Source of the DNA: Shewanella marisflavi
Lineage (GTDB): Bacteria > Pseudomonadota > Gammaproteobacteria > Enterobacterales > Shewanellaceae
Reading direction: 5' to 3'
NCBI RefSeq assembly: GCF_023283925.1
Contig: NZ_JAKIKX010000008.1
Coordinates: 62,001-126,000 of the forward strand
DNA length: 64,000 nucleotides
Every line of letters begins with the position of its first letter. Within the stretch, counting starts at the first letter, position 1. Below are positions 52,695 through 61,557 of the stretch, piece by piece. The notes below the pieces were generated by a model. It saw only the letters and a program-made list of their open reading frames with translations, had not been told where the DNA came from and searched no databases. The position numbers and the translations under genes are program-made.

Positions 52695-55544
52695 ATGCGA
52701 TTAACCCGCAAAACAGACCAGGCAGATGTCGCTAAAAAGCCTGCCCTAGGTCTCAGTCGTCGTCAGTTCCTTCAGTCTGCAGGTCTTGCAACTGGTGGTA
52801 TTGCCGCGGCCTCTATGCTTGGCGCTGGTATGATGCGCAAAGCCGAAGCGAAAGAAGTGCCACATGATGCGCCAACTGAAGTGAAGCGTACCATCTGTTC
52901 TCACTGTTCAGTGGGCTGTGGTATCTATGCCGAAGTTCAAAATGGTGTGTGGACAGGTCAAGAACCTGCTTTCGACCATCCATTTAACGCTGGTGGTCAC
53001 TGTGCTAAAGGTGCGTCACTGCGTGAGCACGGCCATGGTGAGAAGCGCCTCAAGTACCCAATGAAGTTAGAAGGCGGTAAGTGGAAGCGTTTGAGCTGGG
53101 AGCAGGCTATCAATGAAGTCGGCGACAAGATGCTTAAGATCCGCGAAGAATCCGGCCCTGACTCTGTGTACTTCATGGGTAGCGCCAAGTTCTCCAACGA
53201 GCAGGCATACATGTACCGCAAACTCGCAGCCATGTGGGGCACCAACAACGTCGACCACTCGGCACGTATTTGTCACTCTACCACTGTAGCCGGTGTTGCT
53301 AACACTTGGGGCTATGGTGCGCAAACCAACTCTTTCAACGATATCCGCAACGCCAAGGCGATGATGTTTATCGGTTCTAACCCTTCAGAAGCTCACCCTG
53401 TGGCGATGCAACACATTCTGGAAGGTAAAGAGCGCGGCGCGAAAATTATCGTTGTCGATCCTCGTTTCACCCGTACTGCGGCAAAAGCCGATGAGTACGT
53501 GCATATTCGCCCAGGTACCGATATTCCTTATATCTACGGTCTGCTGTGGCATATCTTTGAAAACAAGTGGGAAGACCAAACCTTCATCGACCAACGTGTT
53601 TACGGCATGGAGCGTATTCGCGAAGCTGCCGCTAAGTGGACACCTGAAGAGGTTGAGAACGTTGTTGGTGTACCAAAAGAGCAGATGTACCGCGTGGCTA
53701 AGACCTTAGCCGAGACTAAGCCAGGCACCATAGTTTGGTGTATGGGTGGTACTCAGCACCACATAGGTAATGCCAATACCCGTGCTTACTGTATCCTGCA
53801 GTTGGCCCTGGGTAACATGGGTGTTTCCGGTGGTGGTACCAACATCTTCCGTGGTCACGACAACGTACAGGGCGCCACTGACTTTGGTCTGCTGTTCGAT
53901 AACCTGCCTGGCTACTATGGCCTGACTTCAGGCGCCTGGGCGCACTGGAGCAATGTGTGGGATCTGGATCCTGCCTGGGTCAATAGCCGTTTTGACCAGA
54001 ACGAATACCTGGGCCAGAAGCCGCAGACTTCAGCCGGTATCCCTTGTTCCCGCTGGCACGACGGTGTGCTGGAAGACAAGAACAAGATTGCCCAGAAAGA
54101 CAATATCCGTCTAGCCTTCTTCTGGGGTCAGTCTGTCAACACAGAAACCCGTGGTCGTGAAGTGCGTGAAGCATTGAACAAGATGGACACTGTGGTGGTT
54201 GTGGATCCATTCCCAACTATGGCGGGTGTGATGCATACCCGTACAGACGGCGTTTATCTGTTACCTGCGGCGACTCAGTTCGAGACCTATGGTTCAGTAT
54301 CTGCTTCTAACCGCTCACTGCAGTGGCGTACTCAGGTTATCGAGCCTCTGTTTGAGTCTAAGCCTGACCATATCATCATGTACAAGCTGGCCAAGAAGTG
54401 GGGCGTTGAGAAAGAGTTCTGTAAGCATATCAAGGTGAACGGTGATGAGCCGCTGATCGAAGATATCACTCGTGAATTCAACAAGGGTATGTGGACCATC
54501 GGTTACACAGGCCAGAGCCCAGAACGTCTCAAGATGCACCAGGAAAACTGGGGCACCTTCGACATCAAGAGTCTGGAAGCACCAGGTGGCCCAGCTAAGG
54601 GCGAAACCTATGGTCTGCCTTGGCCATGTTGGGGTACTCCTGAGATGAAGCATCCAGGTACTCAGATCCTCTACCGTACAGACCGTGAAGTCCGCTTTGG
54701 TGGTGGTAACTTCCGTGCTCGTTATGGTGTTGAGCACAATGGTAATAACATTCTGGCCGAAGGCTCTTACTCTAAGGGCAGTGAGATTAAGGATGGTTAC
54801 CCAGAGTTTACCGACAAGATGCTTAAGCAACTTGGCTGGTGGGATGAGCTGACTGCGGAAGAGAAAGCGGCAGCCGAAGGCAAGAACTGGAAGACTGACA
54901 TCTCTGGTGGTATCCAGCGTGTTGCTATCAAGCACGGTTGTATTCCATTTGGTAATGCTAAGGCACGTTGTATCGTTTGGAACTTCCCAGATGATATTCC
55001 GGTTCACCGTGAGCCTCTGTATACGCCACGTCGTGATCTTGTGTCTAAGTACCCAACTTACGATGACCGTATGGTTGCGCGTCTTCCTACCCTGTACAAG
55101 TCAATTCAGGATCAGGACTTTGCTAAAGACTTCCCACTCGCCTTGACCTCTGGTCGTTTGGTTGAGTACGAAGGCGGTGGTGAAGAGACACGTTCTAACC
55201 CATGGTTAGCCGAGCTGCAGCAAGAGATGTTCATCGAAATCAGCCCAGCTGATGCGGCGGATCGTGGTCTACGTGATGGTGACGAAGTATGGGTTCACAG
55301 CCCTGAAGGCGCCAAGATTAAGGTGCAGGCAATGGTGACACCGCGTGTGATCGAAGGCGAGTGTTTCATGCCGTACCACTTCGCAGGTATGTTCGAAGGC
55401 GAGAGCCTAGAGAAGAACTACCCAGAAGGTACAGTACCTTACATCATTGGTGAATCAGCCAATACCGTATTGACCTATGGCTATGACGTTGTGACTCAGA
55501 TGCAAGAGACTAAGTCTAGCTTGTGTCAGATCACTAAAGCCTAA
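52695..55544 (+). CDS. fdhA: Formate dehydrogenase catalytic subunit FdhA, copy 1 (Cys type)
   Basis: A 949-residue molybdopterin oxidoreductase that oxidises formate to CO2 in the periplasm. The Tat signal contains SRRQFLQSAG (residues 21-30). The [4Fe-4S] ligands are C68, C71, C75 and C103 (CSHCSVGCG, GGHCAKGASLREH). The metal ligand is C193 in ARICHSTTVAG, followed by the catalytic His 194; it is Cys, not selenocysteine. bis-MGD contacts are spread along the chain (FRGHDNVQGATDFG, WGQSVNTETRG). The C-terminal Molydop_binding domain begins near 830. A GTG-ATG pair precedes; ATG 52695 has AGGAGA upstream. Confidence 0.95.
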   Translation: MRLTRKTDQADVAKKPALGLSRRQFLQSAGLATGGIAAASMLGAGMMRKAEAKEVPHDAPTEVKRTICSHCSVGCGIYAEVQNGVWTGQEPAFDHPFNAGGHCAKGASLREHGHGEKRLKYPMKLEGGKWKRLSWEQAINEVGDKMLKIREESGPDSVYFMGSAKFSNEQAYMYRKLAAMWGTNNVDHSARICHSTTVAGVANTWGYGAQTNSFNDIRNAKAMMFIGSNPSEAHPVAMQHILEGKERGAKIIVVDPRFTRTAAKADEYVHIRPGTDIPYIYGLLWHIFENKWEDQTFIDQRVYGMERIREAAAKWTPEEVENVVGVPKEQMYRVAKTLAETKPGTIVWCMGGTQHHIGNANTRAYCILQLALGNMGVSGGGTNIFRGHDNVQGATDFGLLFDNLPGYYGLTSGAWAHWSNVWDLDPAWVNSRFDQNEYLGQKPQTSAGIPCSRWHDGVLEDKNKIAQKDNIRLAFFWGQSVNTETRGREVREALNKMDTVVVVDPFPTMAGVMHTRTDGVYLLPAATQFETYGSVSASNRSLQWRTQVIEPLFESKPDHIIMYKLAKKWGVEKEFCKHIKVNGDEPLIEDITREFNKGMWTIGYTGQSPERLKMHQENWGTFDIKSLEAPGGPAKGETYGLPWPCWGTPEMKHPGTQILYRTDREVRFGGGNFRARYGVEHNGNNILAEGSYSKGSEIKDGYPEFTDKMLKQLGWWDELTAEEKAAAEGKNWKTDISGGIQRVAIKHGCIPFGNAKARCIVWNFPDDIPVHREPLYTPRRDLVSKYPTYDDRMVARLPTLYKSIQDQDFAKDFPLALTSGRLVEYEGGGEETRSNPWLAELQQEMFIEISPADAADRGLRDGDEVWVHSPEGAKIKVQAMVTPRVIEGECFMPYHFAGMFEGESLEKNYPEGTVPYIIGESANTVLTYGYDVVTQMQETKSSLCQITKA

Positions 55545-55571
55545 CGGAACTTGATGAGGAGATAAGCCATT

Positions 55572-56162
55572 ATGGCAGTCATGAAATTTCTATGTGACAC
55601 CAAACGCTGCATCGAGTGTAACGGTTGCGTCACAGCATGTAAGAACGAAAACGATTCCGCTCTCGAGTGGGGTATTCAACGCCGTCGCGTCGTGACCATC
55701 AACGATGGTCAACCAGGTGAAGCCTCGATTTCTGTGGCTTGTATGCACTGTACCGACGCCCCTTGTCAGGCTGTTTGCCCAGCAAACTGTTTCTACAAGA
55801 CGGAAGATGGCCTAACGCTGCATAACAAAGATACCTGTATCGGTTGTGGATACTGCTTGTATGCATGCCCATTCGGCGCGCCTCAGTTCCCTAAGAAGGG
55901 CGCTTTTGGCAGCCGCGGCAAGATGGATAAGTGTACTTTCTGTGCCGGTGGCCCAGAAGAGACCTTCTCTGAGGCGGAGCGTACCAAGTATGGTGCTAAC
56001 CGTCTGGCCGAGGGTAAGTTACCTATGTGTGCCGAGCTTTGTGCAACCAAAGCGCTGCTTGCCGGTGATGCTGAAGTGGTTTCCAATATCTACCGTGAGC
56101 GTATGGCAGCACGTGGTAACCCTAATGCGATCTGGGGCTACACCCCTAAGACTGGCGTTTAA
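55572..56162 (+). CDS. fdhB: Formate dehydrogenase iron-sulfur subunit FdhB, copy 1
   Basis: A 196-residue electron-transfer subunit. Four cluster groups are seen: C13/C16/C19/C23 (CIECNGCVTAC), C57/C60/C65/C69 (CMHCTDAPCQAVC), C89/C92/C95/C99 (CIGCGYCLYAC) and C121/C124 (CTFC) with further Cys near 150. It lacks the long C-terminal membrane anchor of E. coli FdnH, and anchoring is left to FdhC. GAGGAGAT lies upstream of the ATG. Residues 4-130 are identical to the second copy. Confidence 0.95.
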   Translation: MAVMKFLCDTKRCIECNGCVTACKNENDSALEWGIQRRRVVTINDGQPGEASISVACMHCTDAPCQAVCPANCFYKTEDGLTLHNKDTCIGCGYCLYACPFGAPQFPKKGAFGSRGKMDKCTFCAGGPEETFSEAERTKYGANRLAEGKLPMCAELCATKALLAGDAEVVSNIYRERMAARGNPNAIWGYTPKTGV

Positions 56163-56172
56163 AGTGAATAGT

Positions 56173-56196
56173 ACCGTAAGCCTTCGGGCTTACGGT
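56173..56196 (+). other. UUCG stem-loop between fdhB and fdhC, copy 1
   Basis: A perfect 10-bp stem ACCGTAAGCC/GGCTTACGGT closed by a TTCG tetraloop, 11 bases after the fdhB stop. No T run follows. Its position matches that of an unrelated-sequence stem-loop in the second operon. Confidence 0.85.
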
Positions 56197-56212
56197 CTGT
56201 AAAGGAGTGACT

Positions 56213-57217
56213 ATGTTATTAAAATCACTGCGCAGCCTATTCACTGTGTTGTTATTGCCATTGGTCTTGGCAATGGGTTTAGGTCTGACAGCGTCAGCCT
56301 ATGCCGTTGACGACCAAACCAGTCAGCAAATGGCAAACACCAGCGACGCTGATTTATGGCGAGCCGTGAAGTCAGGAGACGAAGGATACACTACAGCGAA
56401 AGACGCTGAGGGTGGGGTCATGATTAACGTGTCAGCTATCGAAGGCACTAATGTTAAGAATGAATATCTCACGCCTATCATGGCACTAGCCGTTGTGGGT
56501 GTATTTGGTGCTTTCTTGCTCTTCTATCTGGTGAATGGCTCTTCAAAGTTAAGTCATGGTTTCTCTGGCAAGATGATATTGCGCTGGACCAAGGCCGATC
56601 TTTGGATACATTGGGTGTTGGCTATCTCATGCTTGGCGTTGATCTTTACTGGTCTTAACATCATGTTGGGTAAGCATGTACTACAGCCCTATGTGGGCAC
56701 AGGTGTTTGGGGTTCGCTGATCTACGGCAGCAAGACTATCCACGATTATGTGGGTCCGCTGTTTATCGTCGCCTGGGCATTATGTGTGGTTAAATGGATG
56801 CCGATGCAGACATTTAAACTGTATGACCTGAAGTGGTTCCTTGTGGTTGGTGGTTACATCAACTTTGGTCCTTTCAAGGGTAAGCACCCTGACAGTGGCT
56901 TTGCCAATGCTGGTGAGAAGATGTGGTTCTGGACATTAACCCTGTTTGGCCTCTTTATCGCTGTTTCTGGCATTATGCTGGTAATGCCAGCGCTCGATTT
57001 ACCTCGCGAAGCGTCTATGGCGGCACTACTGATCCATGGCCTGAGCGCCATCATCATCATCGCCTTTACTATCGTCCACATCTGGATGGCGACAGTATTG
57101 AGTGAAGGTGGTATGGAGTGTATGAAGTCGGGTTACTGTGATGAGAACTGGGCTATACAGCACCACAACCTTTGGTACGACGAGATCAAAGAAAACGGTA
57201 CATTGACCTACAAATAG
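56213..57217 (+). CDS. fdhC: Formate dehydrogenase cytochrome b subunit FdhC, copy 1
   Basis: A 334-residue inner membrane di-heme cytochrome b of the FdnI/FdhC family; it passes electrons to the quinone pool. ATG 56213 follows AAGGAG by five bases, so I prefer it over a GTG at 56207. After a cleavable-type N-terminal hydrophobic segment (about 1-30) and a periplasmic stretch, membrane helices carry the heme His: DLWIHWVLA, TIHDYVGPLF, LLIHGLSAIII and IVHIWMAT. The C terminus MECMKSGYCDENW is shared by the second copy. Confidence 0.93.
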   Translation: MLLKSLRSLFTVLLLPLVLAMGLGLTASAYAVDDQTSQQMANTSDADLWRAVKSGDEGYTTAKDAEGGVMINVSAIEGTNVKNEYLTPIMALAVVGVFGAFLLFYLVNGSSKLSHGFSGKMILRWTKADLWIHWVLAISCLALIFTGLNIMLGKHVLQPYVGTGVWGSLIYGSKTIHDYVGPLFIVAWALCVVKWMPMQTFKLYDLKWFLVVGGYINFGPFKGKHPDSGFANAGEKMWFWTLTLFGLFIAVSGIMLVMPALDLPREASMAALLIHGLSAIIIIAFTIVHIWMATVLSEGGMECMKSGYCDENWAIQHHNLWYDEIKENGTLTYK

Positions 57218-57260
57218 TAGATCTGAGCGACCGCTCAAGCTTGAATAAAGCACATTGAGA

Positions 57261-57297
57261 AAACACCCTTCCTGATTATCAGGCGGGGTGTTTTTTT
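57261..57297 (+). terminator. Rho-independent terminator of the first formate dehydrogenase operon
   Basis: AACACCC ... GGGGTGTT with an inner CCTGA/TCAGG stem, followed by a T run, about 45 bases after the fdhC stop codon. Confidence 0.88.
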
Positions 57298-57427
57298 ATG
57301 GAATTTTTAACGTTGCAGGTGACAAGAAAAGGTATTCCATATTTATTTTAAGGTGGAGTGGACTGATTTTTGTTTTGTACTAGTTGTAACTCAAAAAACT
57401 GATTCTGGTGACATACAAAAAGTTAGT

Positions 57428-57931
57428 TTACCGTTTTGCGTGTATTAACTTATCTGTTTCAGTAATGCAGGCAGGTATGAATTGATTGTAGGTATTAATG
57501 TAATTGTTTTTTAAACTATTTATTAGACTTTGGTCATTTTTTATTGTCTTGAGTAAGCTTTCAATTGCGCTATGGATTTCTGTAGTCTGAATAGCTTTAT
57601 TGCCATCACTTGAATTTTTTAATTTAAGTAGAGCTTTCTCGACCACTTGCTGGTTACTTTCTTCGAATAAGATGGAATCAACTATAGCTCCCCACATGAG
57701 CTCACACCCAAACAGGGTTTCTTGTTTTATTTTGTGTCTTCTATTATTCAAATCTGCCTGTTGATCACCGTTGATGCTCTTTTCCGGGAACGTGATGGAG
57801 TTTATTCTGCAAGTCTTAGCCCAAGATATGCATGAGTTTCCGCAAGGTTGTCCTTTTTTACAGACCTTTGCTTCTGCCGCAATCGAAAGAGTGAGTAAGC
57901 TTATGAATGTAATAAAGACGAGTGGTTTCAT
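57428..57931 (-). CDS. Small exported Cys-rich protein of unknown function
   Basis: A 167-residue protein in an AT-rich stretch between the two formate dehydrogenase operons. A signal peptide (residues 1-21, cleavage after AEA) precedes the motif KVCKKGQPCGNSCISWAKTC, a C-x-K-G-x-x-C-G-x-S-C-I pattern seen in various small hypothetical proteins. The remainder is helical and polar. AGGAG lies 9-10 bases before the ATG. Strand and composition differ from its neighbours, suggesting acquisition. Function unknown. Confidence 0.72.
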   Translation of the reverse strand: MKPLVFITFISLLTLSIAAEAKVCKKGQPCGNSCISWAKTCRINSITFPEKSINGDQQADLNNRRHKIKQETLFGCELMWGAIVDSILFEESNQQVVEKALLKLKNSSDGNKAIQTTEIHSAIESLLKTIKNDQSLINSLKNNYINTYNQFIPACITETDKLIHAKR

Positions 57932-58223
57932 TTATATGGCTCCTGCGCACATCTAAGAAAAGAGATTCATCATGCTTAATCACACTATCATTGCTGCAGT
58001 TAGTTGAATAGAGGAATTCATATGGTGGGAATATGAGTGCCTTATTGAGTGAATGTGACGGTTTGTCTTGGATAGGCTGTGTGAATTTTACCTGACTTAG
58101 ATCACCTTTGTTTATATTTTGAGCGATATTTTTATTTTCAATAACAACAACTTCATTACATCTGCTGGATCCCGATTTTGCCTTTTTTTGGCGTTTGCCA
58201 TCATAGCGCACCAAATAAAACAT
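57858..58223 (-). CDS. Doubtful open frame upstream of the Cys-rich gene
   Basis: An open frame of 121 codons in the same AT-rich region, beginning MFYLVRYDGKRQKKAKSGSS. Its last 74 bases overlap the start of the exported Cys-rich gene in another frame. It lacks a clear ribosome-binding site and I recognise no family. It may be a real small protein of the same inserted segment or a remnant. The rest of the 535-bp gap to the next plus-strand gene shows no other candidate. Confidence 0.25.
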   Translation of the reverse strand: MFYLVRYDGKRQKKAKSGSSRCNEVVVIENKNIAQNINKGDLSQVKFTQPIQDKPSHSLNKALIFPPYEFLYSTNCSNDSVIKHDESLFLDVRRSHINETTRLYYIHKLTHSFDCGRSKGL

Positions 58224-58466
58224 GACAGACTTAACACTTTGGTCATTTATTCACTTTTTCTACTTATCCACCCCTGTTTAGATCAATAACCGCAGTCTGT
58301 TTCTTGCCTATATTGCCCCGGCAATTAATCGGATGTTTTTAATAAATATAGCAATTTCACCAAAAAGCCACCTGTAAATAACATTGCTGTAACCAATGTT
58401 CAGGGGCTTCGCTTGAATAGAACCATCCCTACTAATCGAAATTTCCTAAATCCACTAGGAGCAAGA

Positions 58467-58664
58467 ATGAAGAAGCAACAGCCCGATCTGAATCGCAGAT
58501 CTTTGCTGAAAGCACTCACCATTGGTGGTACGGCCGGTGTGGCCATTGCCGCCAGCGGTGTGAGTGTTGCCCATGCAACAGAGAATAAATCTCAAGAAAA
58601 ACATACCGATGGCTACCATGAAACTGCACATATCCGCAGTTATTACAATAGCTTGCGTAGCTAA
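58467..58664 (+). CDS. Small Tat-signal protein of the formate dehydrogenase region, copy 2
   Basis: A 65-residue paralogue of the small Tat protein in the first operon: LNRRSLLKAL Tat motif, hydrophobic stretch ending AHA, and a short mature part ending DGYHETAHIRSYYNSLRS. TAGGAG lies 7-8 bases before ATG 58467. The mature C terminus is the best conserved part between the two copies, which points to a function after export. It precedes fdhA by 17 bases. Confidence 0.87.
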   Translation: MKKQQPDLNRRSLLKALTIGGTAGVAIAASGVSVAHATENKSQEKHTDGYHETAHIRSYYNSLRS

Positions 58665-58681
58665 TTAGGAGAATTTGAGCG

Positions 58682-61537
58682 ATGAAGTTAACGCGCAAAA
58701 CAAATGAGGCAGCAACAGCGGCTAAGCCAAGTTTAGGCATCAGCCGTCGTCAATTTATGAAGCACGCAGGTATCACCACTGGTGGCATTGCTGCAGCCTC
58801 TCTTCTCGGTACCGGCATGATGCGCCGTGCCGAAGCGAAAGATATTCCACACGACGCACCTATCGAGATCAAGCGCACAGTATGTAGTGCCTGTGCGGTC
58901 GGTTGTGGTCTATATGCTGAAGTACAAAATGGTGTTTGGACTGGTCAAGAGCCTGCATTCGATCACCCATTCAACGCCGGTGGTCACTGTGCCAAGGGCG
59001 CTGCACTGCGTGAACATGGTCACGGTGAGAAGCGTCTTAAGTACCCAATGAAGCTGGTTGACGGTAAGTGGAAGAGACTTTCTTGGGAGCAGGCCTTCAA
59101 TGAAGTTGGCGACCAGATGCAGAGCATCCGTCAGGAGTCAGGCCCAGATTCACTCTATTTCATGGGTAGTGCTAAGTTTTCTAACGAAGGCTGCTACATG
59201 TACCGTAAATTTGCGGCCATGTGGGGTACTAACAACGTCGACCACTCGGCACGTATCTGTCACTCTACCACTGTAGCCGGTGTTGCTAACACTTGGGGTT
59301 ACGGTGCGCAAACTAACTCTTTTAACGACATTCAGAATGCGAACGCGATCTTCTTTATCGGTTCAAACCCTGCCGAGGCACACCCTGTTGCCATGCAGCA
59401 TATTCTGATCGCCAAAGAGAAGAACAACGCTAAGATCATCGTTGTTGACCCACGTTACTCTCGTACTGCGGCACACTCTGATCTGCACTGTGCTTTGCGT
59501 CCAGGTACCGATATCCCATTCATCTACGGTATGTTGTGGCATATCTTCGAAAATGGTTGGGAAGATAAGGCCTTTATCGAGCAGCGCGTGTTCGAGATGG
59601 AATCAATTCGCGAAGAAGTGAAGAAGTTCCCACCTAAAGAGGTTGCGGACATCACTGGTTGTAGTGAAGAAGAAGTTTACCAAGCCGCTAAGCTGATGGC
59701 TGAAAACCGTCCAGGTACTGTAGTTTGGTGTATGGGTGGTACCCAGCACCACGTAGGTAACGCTAACACTCGTGCCTACTGTATCCTTCAGTTAGCCCTG
59801 GGTAACATGGGTGTATCTGGTGGTGGTACTAACATCTTCCGTGGTCACGATAACGTACAGGGTGCAACTGACTTAGGTCTACTGTTCGATAACCTTCCTG
59901 GTTACTACGGTTTGAGCTCTGGCGCTTGGGCGCACTGGAGTCATGTATGGGAGCTCGACTTAAACTGGGTTAAGGGTCGCTTCGACCAAAACGAATACCT
60001 AGGTCGTGTGCCAATGAACACTCCTGGTATTCCGTGTTCTCGTTGGCACGATGGTGTACTGGAAACGCCAGAGAAATTAGCGCAAAAAGATCGCGTCCGT
60101 ATGGCGTTCTTCTGGGGACAGTCTGTCAACACAGAAACCCGCCAGCGCGAAGTGCGTGATGCTCTGGATAAGATGGACACAGTTGTTGTTGTGGATCCAT
60201 TCCCAACCATGGCGGGTGTTATGCACCGTCGTAAGAATGGTGTTTATCTGCTACCAGCATCGACTCAGTTCGAGACCGAAGGTTCAGTGTCTAACTCTGG
60301 CCGTAGCCAGCAGTGGCGTGAGAAGGTGATCGAGCCGCTATTCGAATCTAAGACAGATATCGAAATCATGTACCGTCTGTCGCAAAAGCTTGGCTTCGAT
60401 AAAGAGTACACCAAGCGCATCGCGAAAGATGCCAATGACATGCTAGTGATCGAAGACATTACCCGCGAGATTAACCGCGGTATGTGGACTATCGGTATGT
60501 CTGGCCAGAGCCCAGAGCGTCTGAAGCTGCACACCCAAAACTGGGGCACTTTCAACAACAAGACACTAGAGGCTGAGGGTGGCCCAGCTAAGGGTGAAAC
60601 CTATGGTCTACCATGGCCATGTTGGGGTACACCTGAGCAGAAACACCCTGGTACTCAGATTCTTTACAACACAAGCAAGCACGTACTGCAAGGTGGTGGT
60701 AACTTCCGTGCACGTTATGGTGTTGAATACCAAGGCAAGAACCTATTGGCCGAAGGTAGCTTCTCTAAGGGCAGCGAAATCCAAGACGGTTACCCAGAGT
60801 TTAGCGACAAGCTGCTTAAGCAACTTGGCTGGTGGGATGACCTGACTGCTGAAGAGAAAGCTGAAGCGGAAGGCAAGAACTGGAAGACCGACCTTTCAGG
60901 TGGTATCCAGCGTGTCGCAATGAAGCACGGTTGTATTCCATTTGGTAACGCCAAAGCGCGTTGTATCGTGTGGACCTTCCCTGATCAAGTGCCTGTACAC
61001 CGTGAGCCGCTGTACACACCACGTCGTGATCTTGTGTCTAAGTACCCAACATATGATGACATGCAAGTTCACCGTCTACCAACGCTGTACAAGTCAATCC
61101 AAGAGAAAGACACAGCAGCTAAGTACCCACTGGGTCTGACTTCTGGTCGTTTGGTTGAGTACGAGGGTGGTGGTGAAGAGTCGCGTTCTAACCCATGGCT
61201 GGCTGAACTACAACAAGAGATGTTTGTTGAGATCAACCCAGGCGATGCGGCAGATCGTGGCATTCGCAACGGTGACACTGTATGGCTGGAAGGCGCCGAA
61301 GGTGGCCGCATCAAGATCAAGGCTATGGTGACACCTCGTGTGAAACCAGGCGTGACTTGGATGCCATACCACTTCGCCGGTGTTATGCACGGTGAGAGCT
61401 TAGAGAATAACTATCCAGAAGGTACTGTGCCTTATGTGATTGGTGAGTCTGCAAACACGGCATTGACCTATGGTTATGACCCTGTCACGCAGATGCAAGA
61501 GACCAAAGCGTCGCTTTGTCAGATCACTAAAGCTTAA
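58682..61537 (+). CDS. fdhA: Formate dehydrogenase catalytic subunit FdhA, copy 2 (Cys type)
   Basis: A 951-residue paralogue of the first FdhA with the same layout. The Tat motif is SRRQFMKHAG. Cluster Cys are at 68, 71, 75 and 103 (CSACAVGCG, GGHCAKGAALREH). The metal-ligand Cys 193 and catalytic His 194 are in ARICHSTTVAG. It differs from copy 1 mainly in surface stretches such as NANAIFFIGSNPAEAH and the region near 590-640. The second operon has its own small Tat gene but no chaperone, so it probably uses the TorD-like protein of the first. Confidence 0.95.
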   Translation: MKLTRKTNEAATAAKPSLGISRRQFMKHAGITTGGIAAASLLGTGMMRRAEAKDIPHDAPIEIKRTVCSACAVGCGLYAEVQNGVWTGQEPAFDHPFNAGGHCAKGAALREHGHGEKRLKYPMKLVDGKWKRLSWEQAFNEVGDQMQSIRQESGPDSLYFMGSAKFSNEGCYMYRKFAAMWGTNNVDHSARICHSTTVAGVANTWGYGAQTNSFNDIQNANAIFFIGSNPAEAHPVAMQHILIAKEKNNAKIIVVDPRYSRTAAHSDLHCALRPGTDIPFIYGMLWHIFENGWEDKAFIEQRVFEMESIREEVKKFPPKEVADITGCSEEEVYQAAKLMAENRPGTVVWCMGGTQHHVGNANTRAYCILQLALGNMGVSGGGTNIFRGHDNVQGATDLGLLFDNLPGYYGLSSGAWAHWSHVWELDLNWVKGRFDQNEYLGRVPMNTPGIPCSRWHDGVLETPEKLAQKDRVRMAFFWGQSVNTETRQREVRDALDKMDTVVVVDPFPTMAGVMHRRKNGVYLLPASTQFETEGSVSNSGRSQQWREKVIEPLFESKTDIEIMYRLSQKLGFDKEYTKRIAKDANDMLVIEDITREINRGMWTIGMSGQSPERLKLHTQNWGTFNNKTLEAEGGPAKGETYGLPWPCWGTPEQKHPGTQILYNTSKHVLQGGGNFRARYGVEYQGKNLLAEGSFSKGSEIQDGYPEFSDKLLKQLGWWDDLTAEEKAEAEGKNWKTDLSGGIQRVAMKHGCIPFGNAKARCIVWTFPDQVPVHREPLYTPRRDLVSKYPTYDDMQVHRLPTLYKSIQEKDTAAKYPLGLTSGRLVEYEGGGEESRSNPWLAELQQEMFVEINPGDAADRGIRNGDTVWLEGAEGGRIKIKAMVTPRVKPGVTWMPYHFAGVMHGESLENNYPEGTVPYVIGESANTALTYGYDPVTQMQETKASLCQITKA

Positions 61538-61557
61538 GTATCGGGAGATTTGCCAAT

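Noticed and set aside
53244..53311. A possible selenocysteine codon at the formate dehydrogenase active site
   Set aside because: The metal-ligand codon is TGT in copy 1 (TGT/TGC class Cys), not TGA, in both copies; no SECIS function is required.
54315..55007. A 230-codon open frame on the minus strand inside the first fdhA gene
   Set aside because: It is wholly antisense to a highly conserved enzyme gene, has no ribosome-binding site or recognisable family, and arises from the codon bias of fdhA.
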